15,066 bases of DNA. Source: Anaerolineales bacterium UBA6131 (GTDB lineage Bacteria > Chloroflexota > Anaerolineae > UBA2200). The notes below the pieces were generated by a model that was given only the letters and a program-made list of their open reading frames with translations, was not told the origin of the DNA and did no database searches. The DNA lies in NCBI GenBank assembly GCA_002435875.1, contig DIVN01000184.1:10009-25074 (forward strand), written 5' to 3'. The position numbers were made by a program, and so were the translations under genes. Below are positions 1 to 7,413 of this stretch, piece by piece (the first letter of the stretch is position 1; each line of letters begins with the position of its first letter).

Positions 1-402
1 CGTCAAGCCATATCGTTCCACAGCCTGCCACAGCAGTTGCCGCCAGCGGGGCTGGGTGCTGACGATGCTAAAGGTCGGCGCAATCATGGAGGCCATGCGC
101 ATTGACGCCTCAGCGATGCCAAGAACCGGCTTGGTCGTCAACTCGCGCAGGGCATAGATCACCGGATGATCGCTGTAGCAAGCGATGATGAAAGCATCAT
201 GCAGGGCAAGCTCACGCCGAGCCAGCTCGAGCGTTGGCTCGGCACTGAGCAGCTCATCATACACGCTGCTGATTAGCCGCGGCCCCACAGTGGGATTCAT
301 GGCCATCAACCGCGTCCCCCGCAGCATGTAAGGTCCTGCCAGCTGCTCGATCTGCATGGTGAGCGTGTCAGATGTATTCGGATTGAGCAGCAGAATGCGC
401 AT
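1..402 (-). CDS. Asp/Glu/hydantoin-type racemase, partial (C-terminus outside window)
   Basis: The frame stays open from an ATG at 402 to the window edge, giving the first 134 residues of a protein that normally has about 240-250. The N-terminus MRILLLNPNTS is the hallmark start of the Asp/Glu/hydantoin racemase family (HyuE/HpxA type). The first catalytic cysteine is visible as Cys75 in IACYSDH, and a second Cys should lie in the missing half. It is clearly paralogous to the complete racemase at 1918-2664: the cysteine falls at the same residue, and TTKPVLGI and RYGL occur in both. A G-rich stretch just before the ATG may serve as ribosome binding site. It lies 38 bp after the amidohydrolase stop, so it is probably the next gene of the same operon. 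In an allantoin gene context, allantoin racemase (as known for HpxA) is the best guess, but hydantoin or another substrate is possible. Confidence 0.85.
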   Translation of the reverse strand, partial: MRILLLNPNTSDTLTMQIEQLAGPYMLRGTRLMAMNPTVGPRLISSVYDELLSAEPTLELARRELALHDAFIIACYSDHPVIYALRELTTKPVLGIAEASMRMASMIAPTFSIVSTQPRWRQLLWQAVERYGLT

Positions 403-440
403 AGTCCCCCCGCGTCAGGGCAGGCCCTCGGGCCGATAAG

Positions 441-1814
441 CTAGAACAGAAAGTACTTGGGTTGCAGCCCGGCACGCTCCTGCCAGCGAGCATTAGCCAC
501 GGCCTGCGCGGCACGGAGCACGGCCTCCTCATCAACCAGCGTGGATTGGCCATGCTCGACAACGACCCGTCCATCCACCAGCACCGTCTCTACGTCCGAG
601 CCCAGGCCAGTATAGATCAGGTTGGAAACGGGATCGACCACCGGCATGAGATGCGGCTTGCGATAGTCAACCAGAACAAGATCGGCACGCTTGCCGACCT
701 CAATGGACCCGATCTCATCGGCCAGGCCGACCGCTCGAGCGCCGTTCATAGTGGCCATCTGCAAGACATCGGCAGCCTTCGGCTCGGTGGTGTTTTGACC
801 AACGATTCGAGAGATGCACACGGCAAACCGCATGACCTCGATCATGTCTGCTGCCATGTTATCTGTGCCCAACCCCACATTTATGCCTATCCGTCGCATG
901 CGTGGCACAGGCGCGGTGGCTCCCCACTTGGCGTTTCCCTCGGGCATGTGCGCGACTTGGGTCTTAGTTTCAGCGAGAATCTCGATGTCCTGGTCATCGA
1001 TATAGATACAGTGCCCGGCGATCACGTCACTGCCAAGGATGCCCACTTCGCGCAGGTACTGGACGGAGCTCAAACCCTTGGTCCTCTCTCGTACGAGTTC
1101 GACTTCACGCATGCCTTGCGCCACGTGAATCACCATCCCCACTCCACGTTCGTTGGCGACAGATCGGATTCTCTCCAGGTACGTCGTCGAACAGGTATCA
1201 GGGGCATGGGGGCCCAGGCAGCAGCGGATCCGGCCATCGTCCTTCATATGCCACTTTTCGATGAGCTCCACGTTGCGGGCCAGCATCACCTCGCCGATTG
1301 CCTCATCGAATTCGTAGATGCCGTCTGGTATTTTATGGAGATTCGCATCATGGATCCGCTCGCTCACGATTGCGCGCATCCCCAACTCATCGAAAGCACG
1401 CACGTTCGCCGGCGAGTGCGTGTAGTTGTCAACGATACACGTGCTACCGAACTTGAGCGCTTCCAGCGCGCCGAGCAGGGAGAAGAGGTACAGATCATCT
1501 GCCGAGAGGAACACGCCTTGAGGGACAGACCGAGTCCAGGCCGGTGTGGTGCCCTGATCCTCGCACACACCACGCAGGATCGAGAGAGCGGCATGCGTGT
1601 GGATGTTAACAAAGCCCGGGAAGACCGTCCTGCCACGCGCATCCATGTACTTGCACGAGGGGTTGGCGTACTGTTGCTCAAGCTCCGCAGATTCACCAAC
1701 GGCAACGATACGTTTCCCGGCAATGGCAACCGCCCCATCCGGTATCACCCTTCTCTGGTCGTCCATGGTTACTACCATTCCGTGCGTGATCAGCTTGTCG
1801 ACACCCATCTCCAT
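441..1814 (-). CDS. Amidohydrolase, TRZ/ATZ (deaminase/chlorohydrolase) type
   Basis: A 457-residue metal-dependent hydrolase of the amidohydrolase superfamily, in the group that includes guanine deaminase, SAH/MTA deaminase and triazine hydrolases. Visible metal and active-site residues are His72 and His74 (NIHTHA), His203 (GPHAPD), His230 (IHVAQ), His268 (GHC) and Asp318 (GLGTDN). The TIM barrel is flanked by the usual beta-sandwich segments, and the late motif GKRADLVLVD is typical. The position that is usually a proton-relay Glu, three residues after the fourth His, is Gln233, and the common HNPxSN-like motif reads HMPEGN, so the substrate may differ from the named deaminases. It sits between two racemase genes in an allantoin operon, which suggests a ring or exocyclic C-N hydrolase in purine or hydantoin breakdown. 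ATG 1814 is preceded by GGGAG; the ATG two codons later has no spaced RBS. Family certain, substrate unknown. Confidence 0.9.
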   Translation of the reverse strand: MEMGVDKLITHGMVVTMDDQRRVIPDGAVAIAGKRIVAVGESAELEQQYANPSCKYMDARGRTVFPGFVNIHTHAALSILRGVCEDQGTTPAWTRSVPQGVFLSADDLYLFSLLGALEALKFGSTCIVDNYTHSPANVRAFDELGMRAIVSERIHDANLHKIPDGIYEFDEAIGEVMLARNVELIEKWHMKDDGRIRCCLGPHAPDTCSTTYLERIRSVANERGVGMVIHVAQGMREVELVRERTKGLSSVQYLREVGILGSDVIAGHCIYIDDQDIEILAETKTQVAHMPEGNAKWGATAPVPRMRRIGINVGLGTDNMAADMIEVMRFAVCISRIVGQNTTEPKAADVLQMATMNGARAVGLADEIGSIEVGKRADLVLVDYRKPHLMPVVDPVSNLIYTGLGSDVETVLVDGRVVVEHGQSTLVDEEAVLRAAQAVANARWQERAGLQPKYFLF

Positions 1815-1917
1815 AGATTCACATCTCCCTGTTGAATGTAGTTTGTAAACGGCTCGGCGTTCTGTTCATCACCCTGACCTGCTCCTAGCCACTACCTATG
1901 ATATACGCGGGAACGGC
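1815..1917. other. Intergenic gap inside the ureide operon
   Basis: 103 bp between the racemase stop and the amidohydrolase start. It is AT-richer than its surroundings near the racemase end. I see the amidohydrolase ribosome site but no convincing paired -35/-10 and no hairpin with a T-run. An internal promoter cannot be excluded. Confidence 0.4.
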
Positions 1918-2664
1918 TTACCTGTACGCCTTGCTGAACAATGGATCCATGTTCAGCAACTCCTTGCCTTGCAGCGGCGCGTATACGCCACGCTTGCTGG
2001 TGCCCAGGCCGTAGCCAACCAGAGCTTCGATGAGCTTCAGGGCAGCCACTACGCCATCGATCACGGGCACGTGCAAAGCGGACTGCAGCTCCTCATCCAG
2101 TCCGGTCATCCCTGCACAACCGAGGACGATCAGTTCAGCGCCATCTTGCTCCACTGCTTTACGCACCTCGTCCAGAATGCGCTGCCTCATGCCTTTGTCC
2201 GAGATCCCCTCCAGATCCTGAACACTCATTCCCGCAGGGCGGATGGAGATACATCGATCGGCGAGACCATAGCGGCGCAGCGTGGCACGCACGCCGATCT
2301 TGCCTTTGTCCCCACCCGTGGTCACTATCCCGTAGGTCGGCGCGAGCATACATGCCGTGTATACCGCGGCCTCCAGGATGCCCAAGACAGGCTTGGTCGT
2401 CATCTCACGCATGGCATGGATCAAGGCATGGTCCGAAAAACAGGCGATGACAAAGCCATCGTACTGGTCCCTGGCAGGAATGAGCACCTCAAGTGAAGGG
2501 CGAGAGCTGAGCAGTTGGTCATAGGTGCCTTCAATCGAACGCGGGCCACTGGCCGGGCTGGTGACGACGACCTCTGTTCCAGGGGCTTTGTGTCTGTCGG
2601 CGGCAACCTGTATGGCGAGGGTAAAGGCCGCTGAAGTGTTGGGATTCACCATGAGTACCTTCAT
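1918..2664 (-). CDS. Asp/Glu/hydantoin racemase family protein, probable allantoin racemase
   Basis: A complete 248-residue cofactor-independent racemase of the HyuE/HpxA family. It begins MKVLMVNPNTS and shows both catalytic cysteines: Cys75 in IACFSDH and Cys183 in LGCAGM. Such enzymes invert a chiral carbon with two cysteine thiolates. In allantoin clusters the HpxA-type member converts the two allantoin enantiomers so that stereospecific allantoinase can use both. I chose ATG 2664 because AAGGAG lies 9 nt upstream and the protein then starts exactly at the family's first strand; an in-frame ATG 33 bp upstream would add a non-family tail. It follows allB by 53 bp and is followed by the amidohydrolase. 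It is paralogous to the truncated racemase at 1-402. The allantoin assignment rests on context; hydantoin racemase is the alternative. Confidence 0.9.
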   Translation of the reverse strand: MKVLMVNPNTSAAFTLAIQVAADRHKAPGTEVVVTSPASGPRSIEGTYDQLLSSRPSLEVLIPARDQYDGFVIACFSDHALIHAMREMTTKPVLGILEAAVYTACMLAPTYGIVTTGGDKGKIGVRATLRRYGLADRCISIRPAGMSVQDLEGISDKGMRQRILDEVRKAVEQDGAELIVLGCAGMTGLDEELQSALHVPVIDGVVAALKLIEALVGYGLGTSKRGVYAPLQGKELLNMDPLFSKAYR

Positions 2665-2673
2665 CGTGTCTTC

Positions 2674-2679
2674 TCCTTT
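2674..2679 (-). promoter_or_regulatory. Ribosome binding site deciding the racemase start
   Basis: On the minus strand this reads AAGGAG, 9 nt before ATG 2664. It lies inside the longer frame that starts at 2697, so it supports the shorter start. Confidence 0.7.
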
Positions 2680-2702
2680 CGAGCAGTCCAATTGCATTTC
2701 CG

Positions 2703-2718
2703 GCGGCCGTCCGGCCGC
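2703..2718 (-). other. GC-rich hairpin at the allB stop codon
   Basis: GCGGCC and GGCCGC arms form a perfect 6-bp stem around a 4-nt loop, starting at the last base of the allB stop. No T-run follows, so it is not a classical intrinsic terminator. It could stabilise or process the operon mRNA between allB and the racemase. Confidence 0.45.
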
Positions 2719-4097
2719 TATGCCCGTTGCGACATAGCTTGGTCGGCACGCGTCGGTATGATAACCTTCCCGTAGCCGGGTTCTGCGACGATGTGACCGT
2801 CAAGAAAGACGGTCCTACCACGAACGATGGTCTGCACCACCGCACCCCTGAACGTGCGGCCCTCAAAGGGACTGAACTTGTGCCTGGAAAAGAGCATTTC
2901 CGCCTCGAGGGTCCACTCGCGCTCAGGGTCAACGACCACCAGGTCTGCGTCGGCTCCTGGCTGCAGGTGCCCCTTCTCAGGGTAAAGCCCGTACAGGCGC
3001 GCCGCGTTGGCCGAGGTCATACGCACCAGCGATTGTAGAGGAAGGCCCCGACGGTGCACACCCTCCGTCAACAGAATGGGGAGCATCGTCTGCACACCCG
3101 GCAATCCTTCCCACGCCTGCCAGATGCCATCGCGTGAGATGTCCTTCAGCTCACGGGGACACGGGCAGTGATCGGAAACAATCAGGTCTACTTGACCACC
3201 CAGCACCGCGACCCACAACTGCTCCACCAGCTCGCGCTTCCGGATCGCGGGCGTGCACTTGGCCAACGGGCCAAGCTTCACCAGATCTTCTTCATCGAGC
3301 GCAAGGTACTGTGGGCAAGTTTCGGAGGTGACCGTGAGGCCCTTGCGGCGCGCTCGTTGGATGGCGTGGATGCCCTCAGCGGTGCTCATGTGACAGAAAT
3401 GCAGACGAGCGCCGGTCTCCGAGGCCATAAGCAAAGCTTGTTGAACTGCCTCCCGCTCGACCACCGGCGGACGGGATTCCGCCCATGCTCGGGCGTCGCG
3501 GCGGCCAGCGGCGCGCAAGCGTTCAGCAAGCCCTTTTACCAGGCTGTCATTCTCGGCATGCACGCCGAGGAGGCCTCCCCAGCGTGCGATTTCCTCCATT
3601 CCCTGGTACAGTCCGAATGCATCAACATATCCTGGCGGCGATTCACCGCACATGAAGGCCTTGAATGCGACCGCACCGGCATCGTGCATTTCGCGGAGGC
3701 TGGCCGCGTTGCCCCGTTCCAGGAGCCCCCAGTGGCCTACGTCAACCAGCGACTTGGCCCTGGCTGCTTGCTGCTTTGTCTGCAGGATCTGAGAGTCAGT
3801 GACACGGGGGGCAAAAGGCATATCCAGAATCGTGGTCACGCCTCCGGCCGCCGCAGCACAGCTGCCCGCAAAGTACCCTTCCCATGCCTCCCGAGCTGGG
3901 TCATGCATGTGTACGTGGGCATCGATCAGGCCGGGCATCAGCAGCTTGCCGTGCAGATCAATCGTCTCGATTGCTGGGATGCTCTCCGGGCCCTTCAGCA
4001 GCATGAGGATCCTGCCATCCCTGGTTGCGAGGGACCCGTGGAAAACGTTGCTTTCCGTTACGATGGTAGCATTCTTCAGGCATAGGTCAGCTTTCAT
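2718..4097 (-). CDS. allB: Allantoinase
   Basis: A 459-residue cyclic amidohydrolase that opens the hydantoin ring of allantoin to allantoate (EC 3.5.2.5). Binuclear metal ligands are visible: His61 and His63 in the DAHVH motif, the probable carboxylated Lys146 (VAFKAF), His180 (VHAEN), His236 (CHMS) and Asp309 (VSDH). Several stretches are typical of allantoinase rather than dihydropyrimidinase: WEGY with AAAAGGVTT and DMP near residues 72-93, SRPP near 208, ETCP at 259-262, KCTPAIR at 280-286, SDH-PC followed by LKD, WEGLPG near 329-334, and HKFSPF at 406-411. Deviations from the usual motif are Gln263 where ETCPHYL normally has His, and Cys311 where SDHSPC has Ser. ATG 4097 has GGAGGG 6 nt upstream. 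It lies 28 bp after allE and 53 bp before a racemase. Other hydantoinase-type activities remain possible, but allantoinase is the strong call. Confidence 0.92.
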   Translation of the reverse strand: MKADLCLKNATIVTESNVFHGSLATRDGRILMLLKGPESIPAIETIDLHGKLLMPGLIDAHVHMHDPAREAWEGYFAGSCAAAAGGVTTILDMPFAPRVTDSQILQTKQQAARAKSLVDVGHWGLLERGNAASLREMHDAGAVAFKAFMCGESPPGYVDAFGLYQGMEEIARWGGLLGVHAENDSLVKGLAERLRAAGRRDARAWAESRPPVVEREAVQQALLMASETGARLHFCHMSTAEGIHAIQRARRKGLTVTSETCPQYLALDEEDLVKLGPLAKCTPAIRKRELVEQLWVAVLGGQVDLIVSDHCPCPRELKDISRDGIWQAWEGLPGVQTMLPILLTEGVHRRGLPLQSLVRMTSANAARLYGLYPEKGHLQPGADADLVVVDPEREWTLEAEMLFSRHKFSPFEGRTFRGAVVQTIVRGRTVFLDGHIVAEPGYGKVIIPTRADQAMSQRA

Positions 4098-4125
4098 GGA
4101 GAGCCCTCCAAGCAGCCACGATGAC

Positions 4126-4902
4126 CTAGAGATACTCGGTATAGTCTAGATTCCAGTCCTTGTAGAGCAGATAGCGCGTAAAGTCGTGCCCAGTGACGAA
4201 AAAGGCCTGTGGACAATAGGGCGCCATGTAGACAAAGTCCCCGGCCTTAACATCAACATAGTCGCCGTTCAGCCAGTAAATGCCGGCTCCCTCAAGCATA
4301 TAGAGGCCGTGCTCCATCGCGTGTGTCTCTGGCGTGGAGAAGAACGAGCCAGGTTGAAAGCTCAGGATGCTCATGGACATGTCGAAGGACAGAGTCTCAA
4401 GAGGCAAGAGATATCGCGTGTCGCATACTGGATGCAGAACTGGAGCAATCGACTCTTCGTGCGAGATGATGGGACCTGGCACGGGAAGCTCCTCGTCACC
4501 CTCGTAGCGCCGTCGTACCCAGATGAGACGGGAGAGGAGGCTCGACCTGTTGTGAAAACCGAAGGCCTCGCCTGGTGGCAGCCAGGCATAGCTTCCCGAC
4601 CTCATGGCATGCTGCCGTCCCATGGCCTCGAGCTCGGCTTCGCCCTCCAGCATGAACAGGAAATGCTCGAACTCGTCTGCGATCGCACGGGAGGTGCCGG
4701 TTGCCGGTGGAACGAGCAGCTCGTACTGGACAAAAGCGGCACCCAGCTCCGGTGACGCCATCACCTGGACGCCCACATCGGGCAGGTAACGTATAGAGCT
4801 CACAATCCGGTCGTTGGCGGGCAAGACCATGTACTCGCCGGGTTTCACCATTGACCGACACGTCGTCACAGGTTCCGGTTCTCTGACAGGTGGATTCTTC
4901 AT
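4126..4902 (-). CDS. allE: (S)-ureidoglycine aminohydrolase, bicupin
   Basis: A 258-residue two-cupin protein that matches the E. coli YlbA/AllE pattern along its length. The enzyme releases ammonia from (S)-ureidoglycine to give (S)-ureidoglycolate (EC 3.5.3.26), the step after allantoate amidohydrolase. The N-terminal cupin covers roughly residues 50-130 and the C-terminal cupin roughly 175-245. The manganese ligands known in the family are all present: Glu192, His194 and His198 (ETHAMEH) and Gln232 (CPQAF). FDMSMSILSFQPG (173-185) and the terminal YKDWN also match. ATG 4902 is preceded by a near-perfect AGGAGGT; an upstream in-frame GTG at 5013 would add 37 residues without family similarity. 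It is first of the ureide operon, 28 bp before allB and 138 bp after the octahaem cytochrome gene. Its substrate needs AllC, which is not in this window. Confidence 0.93.
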   Translation of the reverse strand: MKNPPVREPEPVTTCRSMVKPGEYMVLPANDRIVSSIRYLPDVGVQVMASPELGAAFVQYELLVPPATGTSRAIADEFEHFLFMLEGEAELEAMGRQHAMRSGSYAWLPPGEAFGFHNRSSLLSRLIWVRRRYEGDEELPVPGPIISHEESIAPVLHPVCDTRYLLPLETLSFDMSMSILSFQPGSFFSTPETHAMEHGLYMLEGAGIYWLNGDYVDVKAGDFVYMAPYCPQAFFVTGHDFTRYLLYKDWNLDYTEYL

Positions 4903-5040
4903 TGCTCGACCTCCTATAGGATTATGGTGCCTATTCGTCAGTTGCCCTATGTAGAGTGCATTCGCAGGCCTAGCCGCCAAGCACTCGGCGCGCCCACTAA
5001 GACGCTTCACCACGAAGAACGGACGGTCAACACGGCATCG
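4903..5040. other. Gap between the HAO-like gene and the ureide operon
   Basis: 138 bp that should hold any promoter for allE-allB. I see the allE Shine-Dalgarno and a short imperfect stem-loop at 4975-4990 without a T-run. No convincing sigma70 pair or terminator is visible, so read-through from the cytochrome gene is possible. Confidence 0.4.
4909..4915 (-). promoter_or_regulatory. Strong ribosome binding site for allE
   Basis: On the minus strand this reads AGGAGGT with 6 nt to ATG 4902. It decides the shorter start over the upstream GTG at 5013. Confidence 0.85.
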
Positions 5041-7221
5041 CTAATCCGTACCGGCGCGCAGCCACTGGTGAGCCTCTGCCTGGAGAACCTGGTCAGTTAC
5101 GCCAGGCAAGAGCTCCTCAGCCTCATGGACGAGGTCGATGTAGAACCTCTCGGCTACCTCAAAGAACCCATGCCACTGTACATAGTCCGGGCCCATCATG
5201 GCTGCGCCGTGACGAGCCCTGCGGCCTTCGTGATGCCACAGGTAGAAGAAGGTCCACTCGATCGGCTCATCGAACTGCTGCGTGGTCAGCTTGCCAGCGG
5301 CGCGCAGATGGGTCATGATCTCGATTGCGGGCTTGGCGAACTTTTCATTGTAGAGCTCGACCGCATCGTCATACTGCTCGAAGAAGTTGTTGTAGAAACC
5401 AGGAGAGTGGCAGCTCTGACAGACCTGCTGCATCGAACTGCGTCGTTCTTCCCAGTTCTCCAGGCGGGTCGAGATTTCCGGTCGCAGCGTCCACGCGATG
5501 CGTAAGCCCACATCGTGATTCACCACAGTGCCGGGCAGAGCACTCATGTGGCATGTTGCACAAGTCGGCGCTGCCGAATAGTCTTCACCGAGAACCCATG
5601 GCTTGGCACTCAGGTCCATCCGCTCTCGGTTGGCCAGGAAAGCGACGCCATGCTTGCTCTCTTCGTAGATCTCTTTCTGAGGGTGGTCCGGCCCCATGTG
5701 GCAGTTGCCACAACTGCTCGGTTCGCGGCCCACGGCCACGCTAAAGAGGTGGCGAGTATGACACGTCGAACAAGCTCCACGGCTACCATCTGGGTTGATC
5801 CGTCCTATGCCGGTATTGGGCCAGCTCGCAGCGATCGGTGCGCCTTTGTCATCGACTTCCACGACGGCGCCATGACACTGCTGACAGCCGAGCACCGCAG
5901 CTGCCACACCTTCAACCTGCTCACCCAGGACGTTGTCCAGCGAATCCAGGATGTCCCCTCCTTGTGCATGCCGGCTTGAGGCGAACTGCTCAGTTTCACG
6001 AATGTGGCATCTGGCGCAATCGGTCGGCGTAACCAAAGTGGAGACCGTGTAACCGTTGTGGGCCATGGCGTCCACATCGTCCTCAGCCGCTTGATGACAA
6101 TCGTAACAGCCCACCTGGTTTGCCGCGTGCCGGCTGTGCTCCCACTCTTCGATCTGCGCTGTCAGGATCCCGTTCTCCTGGTGGCACGCCATGCACTGTA
6201 GCGACTCGGGCGACAACCCACTAATGTCGGTGACACCGGGCGTTGCAGGTACCTGTCGAATGGGAAACCCCCACTTCCACCAGGCCACACAGAACAGGAT
6301 ACCGGCGGCAAGCAGGAGGTTGACGTGCGCAATGTTCACCAAAGTGCGGTGCGCCATGGCAGGTGTCGAGGGGACCGGGCTCACCTCTGCTCCCAGCTCG
6401 CCTGCCACAAGCATGCCTTCCAACACCTCCGAGCCATGCGGCGCTCCTTCCATAGCTGCGGAGAGGTCCTGGCCAGCACTGTGCCGGCGCATGTGCGTGC
6501 CATCGCGCCACAGTCGGCTTCCGGTGACATCGTATACCTTGCCATGAAAGGCCACCAGCGCCTTGCGTCCCTCTTTGCCATCATGGCCGGACAGGCTAGT
6601 TGCGGTGAATAATCCGTCGGCCGGCGGTCCGGCGGCAGGTTCTCGTGCCGATCGCAAGCGCTTGTCCAGCACCACACTGACGACGGCCGCCAGAATGACC
6701 ATCAGGACGTATTGGGCCAGCTTCAGGGCGAAAACCACCCCCCACGTGCCCCGGAAAAGTGCACCCGTTTCCTGATAGCGATACAGAGTCAACACCGTGC
6801 CGGTAACGGCCATGATTGGAATGGCGATCCAGGCCACGCGCTTTTCCATCTTGGGAAGCCCCGAAGTCAGTTGCTTGGGCCCCACCAACATATGCACGTA
6901 GAAGATGGTGCCAAACCAGGCCAGCATCGTAGTCAGATGAATGTAGCCCACAAGCAGGCGAAGTGCTCTGGGGATCCGCACAGGAGTCGCATTCTCTGGC
7001 TTGACATCTTGGGGCAATGGCCACTGGTGACCGGCGCGAGCGAAAGCAGCGCCAGTAGCGGTGAGGGCACCGCCGCCCTCATTCCGTTCGTGGCAGACTG
7101 GACAGGGCTGGCCCGTCTGACGGGCATAGTCCACAGTGGCACGCGAACTGCCAGCAAGGAGGGTCGCCGACAAGGCGATTACGATCACGGCGGCCATCAC
7201 CAACGTACGGCGTCGCGGCAT
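5041..7221 (-). CDS. Membrane fusion cytochrome: monohaem + CopD-like + cytochrome b5-like + octahaem HAO-like domain
   Basis: A 726-residue protein with nine CxxCH motifs. Order: signal/anchor helix 6-24; haem site C40PVCH44; helices near 87-113, 129-148 and 160-185 resembling the CopD family; a cytochrome b5-like domain at 222-276 (GKVYDVT, His243, His247, APHG at 260-263); helix 294-315; then eight haem sites at 343-347, 372-376, 402-406, 446-450, 484-488, 504-508, 554-558 and 601-605. The C-terminal HHEGRRARHGAAMMGPDY block (664-681) and WHG are typical of hydroxylamine oxidoreductase-like octahaem cytochromes. These oxidise hydroxylamine or hydrazine, or reduce nitrite or hydroxylamine; the direction is not readable here. 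Positive-inside charges fit c-type haems outside and the b5-like domain inside. ATG 7221 has AGGAGG 6 nt upstream, preferred over ATG 7257. Histidines 95, 110 (helix 1) and 299 (helix 4) could bind haem b. No NrfH/NapC-like partner is adjacent. Families are firm; the physiological role is unknown. Confidence 0.92.
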   Translation of the reverse strand: MPRRRTLVMAAVIVIALSATLLAGSSRATVDYARQTGQPCPVCHERNEGGGALTATGAAFARAGHQWPLPQDVKPENATPVRIPRALRLLVGYIHLTTMLAWFGTIFYVHMLVGPKQLTSGLPKMEKRVAWIAIPIMAVTGTVLTLYRYQETGALFRGTWGVVFALKLAQYVLMVILAAVVSVVLDKRLRSAREPAAGPPADGLFTATSLSGHDGKEGRKALVAFHGKVYDVTGSRLWRDGTHMRRHSAGQDLSAAMEGAPHGSEVLEGMLVAGELGAEVSPVPSTPAMAHRTLVNIAHVNLLLAAGILFCVAWWKWGFPIRQVPATPGVTDISGLSPESLQCMACHQENGILTAQIEEWEHSRHAANQVGCYDCHQAAEDDVDAMAHNGYTVSTLVTPTDCARCHIRETEQFASSRHAQGGDILDSLDNVLGEQVEGVAAAVLGCQQCHGAVVEVDDKGAPIAASWPNTGIGRINPDGSRGACSTCHTRHLFSVAVGREPSSCGNCHMGPDHPQKEIYEESKHGVAFLANRERMDLSAKPWVLGEDYSAAPTCATCHMSALPGTVVNHDVGLRIAWTLRPEISTRLENWEERRSSMQQVCQSCHSPGFYNNFFEQYDDAVELYNEKFAKPAIEIMTHLRAAGKLTTQQFDEPIEWTFFYLWHHEGRRARHGAAMMGPDYVQWHGFFEVAERFYIDLVHEAEELLPGVTDQVLQAEAHQWLRAGTD

Positions 7222-7227
7222 GGTCAA

Positions 7228-7233
7228 CCTCCT
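7228..7233 (-). promoter_or_regulatory. Ribosome binding site deciding the cytochrome start
   Basis: On the minus strand this reads AGGAGG with 6 nt to ATG 7221. The upstream in-frame ATG at 7257 has no comparable site, and the shorter protein begins with a normal positively charged signal-peptide n-region. Confidence 0.8.
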
Positions 7234-7275
7234 GGGGGTGCGGGGCTTGACGGGCATGTCGATGGGAGCGCTATC

Positions 7276-7303
7276 ATTCTAATCAGGCCCTTGGGCGACA
7301 CAA
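7276..7303 (-). promoter_or_regulatory. Candidate sigma70-type promoter for the octahaem cytochrome gene
   Basis: On the minus strand there is TTGTGT (7303-7298), a 16-bp spacer and TAGAAT (7281-7276). The -10 matches consensus at 5 of 6, the -35 at only 3 of 6. It would give a leader of about 50 nt. Weak on its own. Confidence 0.4.
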
Positions 7304-7384
7304 AATCGTGGCAGTACGCACCCGGAGATACGCTGCCGTGATCAAATTATCAGCCGCCACTCGTCTCGGCCAGCGGCTAGGCTC

Positions 7385-7408
7385 CATGGGCTGTCAAAGG
7401 GACCCATG
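7385..7408. repeat. Inverted repeat upstream of the exporter promoter
   Basis: CATGGG, 12-nt spacer, CCCATG: perfect 6-bp arms, 18 bp centre to centre, ending 5 bp before the -35 at 7414. The placement suits a regulator site, but short arms like these also occur by chance. Confidence 0.35.
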
Positions 7409-7413
7409 ATTGG

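Noticed and set aside
462..1835. A 457-codon open frame on the plus strand covering the whole amidohydrolase gene.
   Set aside because: It is an antisense shadow. The minus-strand protein has all family motifs, while this frame is His/Arg-rich with no recognisable domain and no ribosome site.
3168..4085. A 305-codon plus-strand frame opposite allB.
   Set aside because: Shadow of the allantoinase gene; no domain, no ribosome site.
4975..4990. Stem-loop downstream of the octahaem gene as a terminator.
   Set aside because: The stem is short, includes a G-U pair and is not followed by a T-run on the minus strand.
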